Positions 18,921 to 27,779 of a stretch of 64,000 nt of DNA are shown piece after piece. Position numbers and translations under genes: made by a program. The DNA is from an uncultured Pelagibacteraceae bacterium (GTDB lineage: Bacteria; Pseudomonadota; Alphaproteobacteria; Pelagibacterales; Pelagibacteraceae): positions 434,001 to 498,000 of the forward strand of contig CACHPL010000001.1 of the NCBI GenBank assembly GCA_902581795.1, in the 5' to 3' direction. Positions within the stretch are counted from its first letter, which is position 1; each line of letters opens with the position of its first letter. The notes under the pieces are model-generated. The model was not told the DNA's origin. It searched no databases and saw nothing but the letters and a program-made list of their open reading frames with translations.

Positions 18921-19574
18921 ATGAATCAAAAAAATAGAGCAAAGGTAGTTTTAAAAAATTTAGATAAAATTTATCCAAAAACACCTATTCCTTTAAAACA
19001 TAAAAATATATTTACTCTTTTAGTTTCAGTTGTATTGTCTGCCCAAACAACAGACCTTAATGTAAATAATGTAACGAAAGATATTTACAAAAAATATTAT
19101 AAGCCTGAACATTTTGTAAAATTAGGAAGAAAAAAAATTGAGAAACTTATTAAAAAAATTGGGCTTTTTAGAAATAAGGCAAAAAGTATTTATATATTAT
19201 CAAAACAATTAATTAAAAAACATAATGGCAAAGTTCCAGGTAATTTTAAAGATTTAGAAGATTTACATGGAGTGGGACATAAAACTGCAAGTGTAATTAT
19301 TTCGCAAAAATTTGGTTTACCTGCTTTTCCAGTCGATACTCATATTCACCGTTTAGCTCAAAGATGGGGTTTAACCAATGGTAAAAATGTTGTTCAGACT
19401 GAAAAGGATCTAAAAAGATTATTTCCTAAAAAATCCTGGAACAAACTTCATCTTCAAATTATTTACTACGGAAGAGAATATTGTAAAGCTAGAGAATGTT
19501 ATGGTGTTACTTGTAAAATCTGCACTAATTGTTATCCTAAAAGAAAAAAACCCATAAAAACAAAAAAGGCTTAA
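18921..19574 (+). CDS. nth: Endonuclease III (DNA glycosylase/AP lyase)
   Basis: 217 residues with the helix-hairpin-helix LHGVGHKTASVI and the catalytic Lys and Asp (PVDTHIHRLAQRW). The C-terminal [4Fe-4S] site is complete: four cysteines in the pattern C-x6-C-x2-C-x2-3-C near residues 190-206. It removes oxidised pyrimidines from DNA. It lies 10 nt after dapB; the PfkB kinase gene follows after 1 nt. Confidence 0.96.
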   Translation: MNQKNRAKVVLKNLDKIYPKTPIPLKHKNIFTLLVSVVLSAQTTDLNVNNVTKDIYKKYYKPEHFVKLGRKKIEKLIKKIGLFRNKAKSIYILSKQLIKKHNGKVPGNFKDLEDLHGVGHKTASVIISQKFGLPAFPVDTHIHRLAQRWGLTNGKNVVQTEKDLKRLFPKKSWNKLHLQIIYYGREYCKARECYGVTCKICTNCYPKRKKPIKTKKA

Positions 19575-19575
19575 T

Positions 19576-20505
19576 ATGAAAATTTTAGGAATCGGAAATG
19601 CAATTATAGATGTTATTTGCAAAGTAGACGATAGTTTTTTAAAAAAAAATAATTTAGTAAAAAGCACCATGAAACTTGTAGATCAAAATGAATTTAAAAA
19701 CCTCACATCAAATCTAAAAATCGAAGAAACCGTTTCAGGCGGGTCTGTTGCTAACTCTATAGTTGGACTATCACAATTAGATAATAATGTTGGTTTTATT
19801 GGAAAAATTAATAACGATAAATTTGGAAATGAATATGAGAAAGGGTTAAAAAAAGAAAAGGTTAAGTTTTTTTACTCAAAAAAAAATGAAGATACTTCAA
19901 CTGGTACTTGTTTGATTTTAATAACACCTGACTCGGAAAGGACAATGTGTACTTTTCTAGGTATTGCAGGAAAAATTAATGAAAATGATATTGACATTAA
20001 AGCAGTCAAAGAAAGTGAAATTACTTTTTTTGAGGGTTATCTATGGGATGAAGGACATCCTAAGAAAGCTTTTGAAAAAGCAATTAAAAGTTCAAAGAAA
20101 ACAGCCATGTCTCTTTCCGATAAATTTTGTGTAGACAGACATAAATCAAACTTTTTAAATTTAGTTAAAAATTCGCTAGATATCACTTTTGCAAATGAGC
20201 AAGAAATTTTATCTTTAATTAATGCAAAAACTTTCGATGAAGTAATTTCTTTTGGAAAAAATCTTGGAAAGCTAATTGTAATAACTAGAGGGGAAAAAGG
20301 AAGTATAGCAATCAAAAATGACGAGGTAGTTGAATTTGGAGTCCAAAAAAATTTAAAAATTGTAGATTTAACTGGAGCTGGAGATCTTTTTGCAGCAGGA
20401 TTTTTACATGGCTATATTAACCAGTTTTCTATCAAAAAAAGTTTAGAAAAAGGTACCGAGATGTCATCAAAAATTATACAAAAAATCGGGGCTAGACTTT
20501 TTTAA
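19576..20505 (+). CDS. PfkB-family carbohydrate/nucleoside kinase (adenosine kinase-like)
   Basis: 309 residues. Both PfkB signatures are present: the Gly-rich SGGSVANSIVGLSQL near residue 55 and the C-terminal LTGAGDLFAAGFLHGY with the catalytic Asp. The N-terminus (ILGIGNAIIDVICKVDD) is typical of the adenosine-kinase-like branch common in alphaproteobacteria. The actual substrate (adenosine or a sugar) cannot be settled here. The last 14 nt overlap the hidden ArfA-like gene on the other strand. Confidence 0.88.
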   Translation: MKILGIGNAIIDVICKVDDSFLKKNNLVKSTMKLVDQNEFKNLTSNLKIEETVSGGSVANSIVGLSQLDNNVGFIGKINNDKFGNEYEKGLKKEKVKFFYSKKNEDTSTGTCLILITPDSERTMCTFLGIAGKINENDIDIKAVKESEITFFEGYLWDEGHPKKAFEKAIKSSKKTAMSLSDKFCVDRHKSNFLNLVKNSLDITFANEQEILSLINAKTFDEVISFGKNLGKLIVITRGEKGSIAIKNDEVVEFGVQKNLKIVDLTGAGDLFAAGFLHGYINQFSIKKSLEKGTEMSSKIIQKIGARLF

Positions 20506-20608
20506 TTTTTTTTCTGCTATAGCTTCCTTTTCCTTTTTTTGGTTTAACAATTCGTTTCCTATATTTTTTTGAAAAAAGATCTTTTGCAAAAATATTTCTT
20601 TTATTCAA
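20492..20608 (-). CDS. ArfA-like alternative ribosome-rescue factor, 38 residues
   Basis: A short ORF starting with TTG (complement of 20606-20608) and ending at TAG (complement of 20492-20494). Its product contains DLFSKKYRKR followed by KKGKGSYSRKK. E. coli ArfA has the same order of elements: a D-x-LF-R segment, then KKGKGSYxRK, the basic tail that enters the empty mRNA channel and recruits RF2 to stalled ribosomes. The start overlaps the regulator's TGA as TTGA, and AAGGGG lies about 9 nt upstream as a Shine-Dalgarno. The 3' end overlaps the kinase gene by 14 nt. Assignment is from motif recognition only. A chance basic peptide is the alternative, but the specific motif argues against it. 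Confidence 0.65.
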   Translation of the reverse strand: MNKRNIFAKDLFSKKYRKRIVKPKKGKGSYSRKKIKKV

Positions 20609-21228
20609 ATTGAATAACCCCTTTCAGAATGTTTAATAAAATTCACGTCATCAAAATGATTTTTTATTTTTTGCCTAAGTCTATAAATGTGAGTTTCAAC
20701 AGTATGTGTATCTGTTCCTGTGGAATATCCCCAAACTTTTTCTAAGATGAAATTTTTATTTAACGGTTTTTTTGAAAAAAAAAGAGTTTCTATAAAAAAA
20801 ATTTCTTTTTCAGTTACTTGTATTTTTTTATTATCTTTTATAAGTATTCTTTCATTTTTATTTAAAGTATAATTTTTAATTTTAATTAGTGAGTTTTTTT
20901 CGAATTTTTTTTTCTGGGAAAGATTAATTATCATCTGTCTTAATTCCGACAAGCTAACAGGCAATGTTATTACCAAGTCGTATTTCATTTTTGTTTTTTC
21001 TGTTTTTGTCTTCACTAATACTTTTGGAATTTCTATGTTATAAAATTGAAGCTCTTTTTCTCTTTTCGATTCCACTACCAATATATCAAAATTTTTATCA
21101 ATTTCTTGGTTTAAATTGCTGGGTTTATTCAAATCAAAACCAAGAAAAGGTTTTACTTCTTCTAATGACTTAATTAAATTTTCATTACAAAAAAAGGCTG
21201 CTTTTATATTATAAATATTTTTATGCAT
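20605..21228 (-). CDS. OmpR-type winged-helix transcriptional regulator with degenerate receiver
   Basis: 207 residues. The C-terminal half (about 115-207) is a Trans_reg_C winged helix: VTEKEIFFIETLFFSKKPLN, then VWGYSTGTDTHTVETHIYRLRQKI with the recognition helix, ending GYSI. The N-terminal 110 residues have the length of a response-regulator receiver but show no clear phospho-acceptor aspartate context. It may therefore be an orphan, phosphorylation-independent regulator. No partner kinase is adjacent. Its ATG is back-to-back with that of the YkuD gene. Confidence 0.8.
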   Translation of the reverse strand: MHKNIYNIKAAFFCNENLIKSLEEVKPFLGFDLNKPSNLNQEIDKNFDILVVESKREKELQFYNIEIPKVLVKTKTEKTKMKYDLVITLPVSLSELRQMIINLSQKKKFEKNSLIKIKNYTLNKNERILIKDNKKIQVTEKEIFFIETLFFSKKPLNKNFILEKVWGYSTGTDTHTVETHIYRLRQKIKNHFDDVNFIKHSERGYSI

Positions 21229-21711
21229 ATAAATCTAAAAAATAAATTTCTATATTTTCGAGATTATAAGATAAAATGCTCGATAGGTAAAATGGGTCTT
21301 ACTAAAAAAAAACGAGAAGGCGATTTAAAAACACCAAGAGGAAGATTTAAATTTTTAACCCTAATGTATAGAAAAGATAGAATTAACAGCATTAATTCAG
21401 GAATTAAAAAAAAAATAATTAAAAAAAACATGGGTTGGTGTGACGACTCCAAATCAGTTAATTATAACAAGATAATAAAATTTCCATTCAAAGGTAGTGC
21501 GGAGAAATTGTACCTCAAAAATAACAATTACGATTTGATATTAGCGCTAAATTATAACACTAGACCAGTGAAAAAAAATATGGGAAGTGCAATATTTCTT
21601 CATATTGCAAGCAAGAATTTTAAACCAACTAAAGGGTGTATTGCGATTAAAAAGGAAGATTTAATCAAAATTTTACCTTTTATTACGAATAAAACTTTTA
21701 TTTATATATAA
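21223..21711 (+). CDS. L,D-transpeptidase (YkuD) domain protein
   Basis: 162 residues. The C-terminal segment LHIASKNFKPTKGCIAIKKEDL matches the YkuD catalytic motif (His about 15 residues before S/T-x-G-C), with the nucleophilic Cys near residue 140. An early GLTKKKREGDLKTPRGRF segment is also typical of the family. No signal peptide is evident, so the protein may act in the cytoplasm or be exported atypically. Likely role is peptidoglycan cross-link or stem-peptide chemistry. The start codon abuts that of the divergent regulator (ATGCAT). Confidence 0.85.
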   Translation: MHINLKNKFLYFRDYKIKCSIGKMGLTKKKREGDLKTPRGRFKFLTLMYRKDRINSINSGIKKKIIKKNMGWCDDSKSVNYNKIIKFPFKGSAEKLYLKNNNYDLILALNYNTRPVKKNMGSAIFLHIASKNFKPTKGCIAIKKEDLIKILPFITNKTFIYI

Positions 21712-21712
21712 T

Positions 21713-22372
21713 TTATTTTCTTTCTCCAAGAATACCGGATCCAATTCTTAAAAAAGTAGAATTAAATTTAACTGCTGCAAGGTAATCAGATGACATACCC
21801 ATGCTTAAATCTTTAAATCCTAAATCAGAATTTAAATTTGAAATCATGCTGAAATATTCTTCTGTTCTATCATCATTGGGTGGTAACACCATTAATCCAA
21901 TTACATTTAAATTACACTCTTCAATACAATATTTTGAAAAACTTTTAGCATCATTAGGTAAAATACCAGACTTTTGGTTTTCTTGGCCAATATTAACTTG
22001 AATAAAATAGAATAATTTTTTATTTAATTCCTGTTCATTTTTTTTTAAAACGTCGGCAAGTTTCTTATTATCTAAAGAATGAATATAATCAAAAATAGTT
22101 ATTGCTTTCTTAACTTTGTTAGATTGAAGCTTGCCAACCATATGAAGTTTTAGATTTTTATTATCATTTTTGATGTCAGACCATTTTGTAAGAGCTTCTT
22201 GAACTTTGTTTTCGCCAAAATGTATATGTCCATGATCAATCAAAGGTTTAAATTTATCTAAACTAAAAGTTTTTGAAACGCAGATAATTTCTGGTTTATA
22301 TTTATTACTGGATGAAGATTTGTTTATATTATCTTGTATTAAATTTAATTTATTTATAATTTGATCACTCAT
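21713..22372 (-). CDS. YggS-family PLP homeostasis protein
   Basis: 219 residues. The pyridoxal-phosphate-binding protein family (YggS/PLPHP) is recognised by PEIICVSKTF with the PLP lysine, HFGENKVQEALTKW, HMVGKLQSNKVKKA and GLMVLPP. It has a role in vitamin B6 and amino-acid homeostasis without known catalysis. The start codon shares two bases with the ATG of the divergent ThiE-like gene (CATG at 22370-22373). Confidence 0.93.
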   Translation of the reverse strand: MSDQIINKLNLIQDNINKSSSSNKYKPEIICVSKTFSLDKFKPLIDHGHIHFGENKVQEALTKWSDIKNDNKNLKLHMVGKLQSNKVKKAITIFDYIHSLDNKKLADVLKKNEQELNKKLFYFIQVNIGQENQKSGILPNDAKSFSKYCIEECNLNVIGLMVLPPNDDRTEEYFSMISNLNSDLGFKDLSMGMSSDYLAAVKFNSTFLRIGSGILGERK

Positions 22373-22946
22373 GAAAGTTAAAAAAAAACATATTTACTTT
22401 TTAATCGAAAGTCCAAAGGATGTTAACTTAGATTATGTCAAAAATACAGGTGCTATTTTGATTTTAAGAAAGCCTGAGAATTCAAGCTTAAATTTACTTA
22501 AAAAATTTCATAAAAATTGTTTAAGCAAAAATATAGATTTATTCGTTGCTAACAATGTTAAGATTTTATTTAAATTAAAATCTAGAAAATTTTACATCTC
22601 TGCATTTAACAAAAAACATTTTAATTATTTGAAGAATATAAATCCTAAAATCAATATTATAGGAAGCGCTCATAACGTAAATGAAATTAACAAAAAAATA
22701 GAACAAGGTTGCAACAATGTTCTTTTATCAAGACTTTTTAAAACGAGTTATAAGAACAAAAAAGGATGGCTTGGACCAATAAAATTTAATCTTTTAACGC
22801 GTAGTGTTTCTACTAAAATTATTGCTTTAGGAGGAATTAATGAGAAAAACTTTAAGAGGCTTAAAATGCTAAATATAGTAGGTTTTGCTTTATCTAAAGA
22901 TAAAAAAAAAGCCGGCAATTACTTGCCGGCTTTTTATAAAAATTAA
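22371..22946 (+). CDS. ThiE/TenI-like thiamine phosphate synthase superfamily protein
   Basis: 191 residues forming a TIM-barrel of the ThiE/TenI superfamily. Recognisable are NIIGSAHNVNEINKKIEQGCNNVLLSRLFKT in the middle and IIALGGINEKNFKRL near the end, which binds phosphate. Residues expected for the pyrophosphate substrate are not obvious, so it may be a diverged ThiE or a TenI-like protein. No other thi genes are near. The last codons contain a perfect rho-independent terminator (22911-22935). Confidence 0.75.
   Translation: MKVKKKHIYFLIESPKDVNLDYVKNTGAILILRKPENSSLNLLKKFHKNCLSKNIDLFVANNVKILFKLKSRKFYISAFNKKHFNYLKNINPKINIIGSAHNVNEINKKIEQGCNNVLLSRLFKTSYKNKKGWLGPIKFNLLTRSVSTKIIALGGINEKNFKRLKMLNIVGFALSKDKKKAGNYLPAFYKN
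22911..22935. terminator. Bidirectional rho-independent terminator inside the end of the ThiE-like CDS
   Basis: GCCGGCAA (22911-22918), loop TTAC, TTGCCGGC (22923-22930): a perfect 8-bp GC-rich stem with a 4-nt loop. It is followed by five T on the plus strand and preceded by nine A (22902-22910), which give a U-tract on the minus strand. It can end both the plus-strand ThiE-like transcript and the minus-strand porin transcript, whose stop is 29 nt away. Confidence 0.92.
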
Positions 22947-22958
22947 ATTTTTTATAAC

Positions 22959-23981
22959 TTAGAACGCAACAGACAATGAAATTGTTGTTTCGTCTATGTT
23001 TCTGCCACCATGTGTGTAAGAACACTTAGAGCAATCAGCATCTGCGATTGATATAGTCATTCCACCCATAGAGTAGCCTAAGCTTATACTGTCGAATTCC
23101 TGTACAGTTTGCAAACCATCAGTAGCTGTTCTAGCAGCTTCTAATGTGTTGTAAGAAACAGAAAGGTCGTCAGTTACTTGGTAAGAAATACCAATGTACT
23201 CATTTTTGTACAATGTATTACTTGAACCAACGCTAACTGCACCAACTTGATAACCAACTGCGACTGGACCGATTGCGTATTTAACGTAACCAGTAGCTTC
23301 GTCTTGGTCTACAGCGCTTTGACCAACTGTTTGAGAGGTCTGCACTTCTTCTTCAAGTTTCGCATAACCAACACCTAATGATAGTCCTTCAACCATAGGA
23401 ACTGTTCCAGTTACAGCAACTTCAACTCCGTCACCGTTACCTTCAACTCCTGATGTGCCTGAAGTACCTTGGTCAGCTGTTGCGTCACCAGTACCGTGTA
23501 CTGGAACGTACATAGCGTCAAACTTAAATCCAGAGCCAGCTACGTCAGCTAATGTGTAACGAAGACCAAAAGTTCCGTCTACACCATTAACATCATCGAT
23601 TGAACCAACTTGAGCATTCGCTTCTTCGAAAGCTGTTGGAGTCACATCGTCGATAGCTGAAAGTGGAGAACCTGTTGATGTCATCGCTAAAGTTCCGCCA
23701 ACCATAGGCATGTTGCTAAATACTAATTCAGAGTCACTACCTGCTTGTGCAGCTGTTAGTGATCTTTTGTATGCAACACCTACTCCATTATCAAGTTCAG
23801 TAGAAGCAGCGATGGTCATTTCGTTTTCTTGTCCGAATTGGTTACCATCGTTTTGATAGCCACTACCTACAGTATAAGTTACTTCCATGCTACCAGTTAA
23901 TGACAAGTCACCTGCATTTGCAGATGTCATAGCCAATGAGCCAGCTAGCGCGGATAAACCTATTTTTGTAATGTTTTTCAT
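22959..23981 (-). CDS. Outer-membrane porin, probably highly expressed
   Basis: 340 residues. It has a signal peptide of about 23 residues (ending SANA|GD), then a Gly/Ser/Val-rich sequence with repeated amphipathic beta strands, ending in a C-terminal strand closing with Phe (LSVAF), as beta-barrel proteins do. It is a general porin of the SAR11 type. Base composition is visibly less AT-rich and codon use is different from the neighbours, as expected for an abundant protein. AAGGAG lies 7 nt before the ATG. The 5' leader contains a hairpin and the 3' end a strong terminator. Confidence 0.88.
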   Translation of the reverse strand: MKNITKIGLSALAGSLAMTSANAGDLSLTGSMEVTYTVGSGYQNDGNQFGQENEMTIAASTELDNGVGVAYKRSLTAAQAGSDSELVFSNMPMVGGTLAMTSTGSPLSAIDDVTPTAFEEANAQVGSIDDVNGVDGTFGLRYTLADVAGSGFKFDAMYVPVHGTGDATADQGTSGTSGVEGNGDGVEVAVTGTVPMVEGLSLGVGYAKLEEEVQTSQTVGQSAVDQDEATGYVKYAIGPVAVGYQVGAVSVGSSNTLYKNEYIGISYQVTDDLSVSYNTLEAARTATDGLQTVQEFDSISLGYSMGGMTISIADADCSKCSYTHGGRNIDETTISLSVAF

Positions 23982-24003
23982 GTTTATCTCCTTAATTGTT
24001 TAC

Positions 24004-24020
24004 GTTTATTAATAATAAAC
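24004..24020. promoter_or_regulatory. Hairpin in the porin leader
   Basis: GTTTATT-AAT-AATAAAC forms a perfect 7-bp stem with a 3-nt loop, about 22 nt upstream of the porin ATG (minus strand) and before its AAGGAG. It could stabilise the mRNA or be an operator. It is AT-rich, so the structure is modest. The rest of the 231-nt spacer (23982-24212) shows two further short inverted repeats, at 24072-24086 and 24090-24107, and no ORF. Confidence 0.45.
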
Positions 24021-24181
24021 AGTGTGAAAATATGTAAAATTACTCAAATAGTCACTTTTTTTAGCGTTTTTAATGATTTTTTCATTCTAGTGTTGCAAAA
24101 ATAACACATTAATTAGTCATTTTTTCTACTTAAATTTACTGCTTATTTATATTTTTTGAGTTAATAAAAATATTACCAATA

Positions 24182-24196
24182 AACACGTGTTATAAT
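24182..24196 (+). promoter_or_regulatory. Extended -10 promoter with overlapping 10-bp palindrome before the DUF3576 lipoprotein
   Basis: TATAAT at 24191-24196 is preceded by TGT, giving an extended -10 (TGnTATAAT). No good -35 is seen. The palindrome AACACGTGTT (24182-24191) overlaps it and could be an operator. The coding start TTG is at 24213, so the leader would be about 10 nt. Confidence 0.5.
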
Positions 24197-24212
24197 AAGA
24201 AAAAGGGTTTTT

Positions 24213-24746
24213 TTGAAAAATTTATCTAAAATAGTTTTTACATTTTTGTTGCTGTTTCATCTGACATCTTGTGGCGGCATACCTAAACCAGGCGACGCAA
24301 GAAAAGTCAGCCCGAATGCAAAAGAACGTGCGTTACAAAACATAAAGGAGGGAAAAGGAGCGTCACTTAAAAATTTAACAAAAAACAGGTCAACAAACTA
24401 TGAGTTTAGTACCTCAAATCCTTTGTGGAGAGCAACATTTGATGTAATAGATTTTATGCCTCTTGTAACAGTAGATTATTCGGGAGGGATGATTATTACA
24501 GATTGGTATACGGACTCTAATACCACAAATGACTCATTAAAATTTACTATAAGGTTTTTATCAAATCAGGTTAGATCTGATAGTCTAAAAATAATAATTC
24601 ATAAAAAAACTTGTAAAACTGGTCAATCGAATTGCATTGTCACTAAAATAGCTTCAAAACTTGAAAATACGATAAGGTCAGAAATCATAAAAAAAGCTGT
24701 TGTATTAGAGTCTGAGGCAAAAAAGAAAAAAAAAGGTAAAAATTAA
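24213..24746 (+). CDS. DUF3576 family lipoprotein
   Basis: 177 residues starting at TTG. The signal peptide has lipobox LTSC (Cys20). The body (NPLWRATFDVIDFMPLVTVDYSGGMIITDWY and LKFTIRFLSNQVRSDSLKI) matches the alphaproteobacterial DUF3576 lipoproteins, function unknown. It is followed by leuS after 18 nt and lptE further on. DUF3576-leuS-lptE-holA is a conserved alphaproteobacterial order, which hints at an envelope role. The tail is lysine rich. Confidence 0.85.
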   Translation: MKNLSKIVFTFLLLFHLTSCGGIPKPGDARKVSPNAKERALQNIKEGKGASLKNLTKNRSTNYEFSTSNPLWRATFDVIDFMPLVTVDYSGGMIITDWYTDSNTTNDSLKFTIRFLSNQVRSDSLKIIIHKKTCKTGQSNCIVTKIASKLENTIRSEIIKKAVVLESEAKKKKKGKN

Positions 24747-24764
24747 ACCTTTGCATTTAATTTC

Positions 24765-27302
24765 ATGAACGAAATTCAAGTTAAAGAAATTGATAAAAAA
24801 TGGCAGCTTTTTTGGTCAAAAAAGCAAAATCATTTTAAACACACAGATAATAAAAAGAAATTTTATTGTCTAGAAATGTTCCCCTATCCATCAGGAAGAA
24901 TTCATATGGGTCATGTTCGAAATTATGCAATAGGAGATGTGATAGCTAGATACAAAATGATGAATGGTCATAACGTATTGCATCCAATGGGTTGGGATTC
25001 TTTTGGTTTGCCTGCTGAAAATGCTGCTCGCGAAAACAACTTAAATCCAAGAGAGTGGACACAAAAAAATATTTCTACAATGAAAAATCAACTACAATTA
25101 TTAGGGCTATCGATTGATTGGGACTTGGAAATTTCTACCTGCGATGAAGAGTATTATAAGCACCAACAAGAACTTTTTATCGATTTTTATAATAAAGGCT
25201 TAGTTGTGAGAAAGGAAACCTATGTTAATTGGGATCCAATTGAAAAAACAGTTTTGGCTAATGAACAAGTAATTGACGGAAAAGGGTGGCGTTCAAATGC
25301 TTTGGTTGAACGAAAAAAATTATACCAATGGTTTTTTAATATTTCAAAATTTTCTGATGAATTATTAAAAGATCTTGAAACTTTGACGAATTGGCCTGAA
25401 AAAGTAAAATTAATGCAAAAAAACTGGATTGGAAAGTCGTTGGGTTGTGAAATTAATTTTAAAATAAAAGATACAAAAAATAAAATAAAAATTTTTACGA
25501 CTCGTCCAGATACTATATTTGGAGCGACTTTTTTAGCAATTTCAGTGGATCATCCGGTATGCGAGGGTTTTAAAAATTCAAAAGAATTTTCTGAATTCAA
25601 AAAACAATGTTCCCAAGTTGGTACTACCGAAGAAGCTATAGCAAATGCTGAAAAAATTGGGTTTAAAACTGGTCAAATGGCTGAACATCCCTTTAAAAAG
25701 GGGAAACAAATACCAATCTATGTGGCAAACTTTGTTTTAATGGATTATGGAACCGGAGCAATTTTTGGATGTCCAGCTCATGACCAGAGAGATTTTGATT
25801 TTGCTAAGAAATATGATTTGGAAATAATTCCTGTGGTGAAACCTATGAATTCGAGTGAAAAGAATTCAGAAGGAGCATATACAGGTGATGGAACAATCAT
25901 AAACTCTGACTTTTTAAATAATTTAACCATTGTAAAGGCAAAAGAAAAAATCGTTAAGGAAATTGAAAATAAAAAAATTGGAGAAAAAAAAATTACTTTT
26001 AGATTAAAAGATTGGGGTATTTCAAGACAAAGGTATTGGGGCTGTCCTATTCCCATGATTTATCTAAAAAATGGTGATGTTGTTCCTGTAGACAAAAGTG
26101 AGCTACCCGTAAGATTGCCTAAAGATATTGATATGAACTGTAAAGGGAATCCACTTGATTTTCATCCCACGTGGAAGAAAACAAAATTTAAAGAAACAGG
26201 AGAGGAAGCTATTCGAGAGACGGATACATTAGACACTTTTGTTGACTCTTCATGGTATTTTATAAGATTTTGTTCGCCTAAACTTAGTGACAAACCATTT
26301 GATGAAAAAGCATTTAGTTATTGGATGCCAGTTGACCAATATATTGGCGGGGTTGAACATGCAATTTTACATTTGCTTTATTCAAGATTTTTTATGAGAG
26401 CGATAAAATTTTGCAAAAAAGATATTAAAATAAAAGAGCCTTTTAAAGGTCTTTTTACTCAGGGAATGGTTTGTCACGAAACGTATAAAAACAATGAAGG
26501 CAAATGGTTAAGCCCAGATCAAATTAAGAAATCTGATGAAGGCCTAGTCTCAAAGATTGATAGTTCAAAAGTAGTGGTAGGACCCTCAGAAGCCATGTCC
26601 AAATCTAAAAAAAATATAGTAGATCCAGAAAGTATGATTAAAATTTATGGGGCAGACGCAGTAAGATGGTTTATTCTTTCTGATAGCCCTCCTGAGAGAG
26701 ATGTGCAATGGTCGACTGAGGGTGTTTCTGCAGCTCATAAATTTATACAAAGACTATGGACACTAAATAATAAAATTCTTCAAAAGAAAGATGAAAAATC
26801 TGACCCTCAAGATGAAAAAAGATTTTTAACTAAATTTAATGATTATATTTACAAAATATCTGAATTAATTGAAAAATTTCAACTCAACGTAACTGTAGCA
26901 AAAATTCACGAATTAACTAATCTTTTTGAAGATAATTTGAATAAAAAATTAAATAGAAAAACTCTTTTAGAATGTCAAATTAAATTTGTTAAAGTCTTTA
27001 TGCCATTTATGCCTCATCTGTCATGTGAATGTTTGTCAATTTTAGAAGGAAAGAATTTTTATGAAAATATTCAATGGCCTAAAAGTGATAAATCCCTATT
27101 AAAAGAGCAAGAGGTTACATTAGTAGTTCAAATAAACGGGAAAAAACGTGGTTTAATTACTGCAAAAAAAGATCTCCCGGAAAAGGATGCACTTATTCAG
27201 GCTAAAAAAATTGATAATATAAAAAAAAATTTAAAAGATAAAAAAATTATAAAGAATATTTTTGTCAAAAATAAAGTTATTAATTTTATTATAACATCAT
27301 GA
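24765..27302 (+). CDS. leuS: Leucyl-tRNA synthetase
   Basis: 845 residues. Class Ia synthetase with HIGH as HMGHVRNY near residue 48, a CP1 editing domain in the middle (about 220-415, with [11 protein letters not shown]) and KMSKS as [12 protein letters not shown] near residue 612. Full length with an intact editing site. It overlaps lptE by 4 nt (ATGA). Confidence 0.98.
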   Translation: MNEIQVKEIDKKWQLFWSKKQNHFKHTDNKKKFYCLEMFPYPSGRIHMGHVRNYAIGDVIARYKMMNGHNVLHPMGWDSFGLPAENAARENNLNPREWTQKNISTMKNQLQLLGLSIDWDLEISTCDEEYYKHQQELFIDFYNKGLVVRKETYVNWDPIEKTVLANEQVIDGKGWRSNALVERKKLYQWFFNISKFSDELLKDLETLTNWPEKVKLMQKNWIGKSLGCEINFKIKDTKNKIKIFTTRPDTIFGATFLAISVDHPVCEGFKNSKEFSEFKKQCSQVGTTEEAIANAEKIGFKTGQMAEHPFKKGKQIPIYVANFVLMDYGTGAIFGCPAHDQRDFDFAKKYDLEIIPVVKPMNSSEKNSEGAYTGDGTIINSDFLNNLTIVKAKEKIVKEIENKKIGEKKITFRLKDWGISRQRYWGCPIPMIYLKNGDVVPVDKSELPVRLPKDIDMNCKGNPLDFHPTWKKTKFKETGEEAIRETDTLDTFVDSSWYFIRFCSPKLSDKPFDEKAFSYWMPVDQYIGGVEHAILHLLYSRFFMRAIKFCKKDIKIKEPFKGLFTQGMVCHETYKNNEGKWLSPDQIKKSDEGLVSKIDSSKVVVGPSEAMSKSKKNIVDPESMIKIYGADAVRWFILSDSPPERDVQWSTEGVSAAHKFIQRLWTLNNKILQKKDEKSDPQDEKRFLTKFNDYIYKISELIEKFQLNVTVAKIHELTNLFEDNLNKKLNRKTLLECQIKFVKVFMPFMPHLSCECLSILEGKNFYENIQWPKSDKSLLKEQEVTLVVQINGKKRGLITAKKDLPEKDALIQAKKIDNIKKNLKDKKIIKNIFVKNKVINFIITS

Positions 27303-27778
27303 AAATAGTTCAAAATTTATTCAAAGTTAGCTTTTTATTAGTTTTTTTAAGTTCACTATTTGGCTGTGGTTATGAAACGCTTGTAGGTAATAAATTTGAA
27401 AAGTTTAGTATTGAAAAAATTAATGTTGATGGAAATGCAAGATTAAGTCGTAATTTAGCAAATAATCTTACTATTCCAAAAAATGAAAAGAAAGAAATAC
27501 AATTAATATTTGATATATTTTCTAAAAAATCTAGAAAAGTTTCTGATAGAGATAGCGCAGGGAAAATCAAAGAATATACTGTATATTTAAATTTTGATGT
27601 AACTGTAATGAATAATAAAAATAGAGATATTTTAGTTAAAAGAATATTTAATGAATCTGGTTCTTACAAAGCATCTACCCTCTATTTGGATACTTTAAAT
27701 AGTGAGAAGAAAATTATCAATAACCTTATTGTAAGTATAGCTGATGAGATAACTAAAGAACTAAGCTTGATAGAATAA
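27299..27778 (+). CDS. lptE: LPS-assembly lipoprotein LptE
   Basis: 159 residues. A lipoprotein signal with FGCGYE (Cys23) and the small alpha/beta fold of the LptE family; the CGY-x-P/T-L start is typical. It plugs LptD in the outer membrane for lipopolysaccharide delivery. Sequence identity in this family is low, so the call leans on the position between leuS and holA. Confidence 0.85.
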   Translation: MKIVQNLFKVSFLLVFLSSLFGCGYETLVGNKFEKFSIEKINVDGNARLSRNLANNLTIPKNEKKEIQLIFDIFSKKSRKVSDRDSAGKIKEYTVYLNFDVTVMNNKNRDILVKRIFNESGSYKASTLYLDTLNSEKKIINNLIVSIADEITKELSLIE

Positions 27779-27779
27779 A

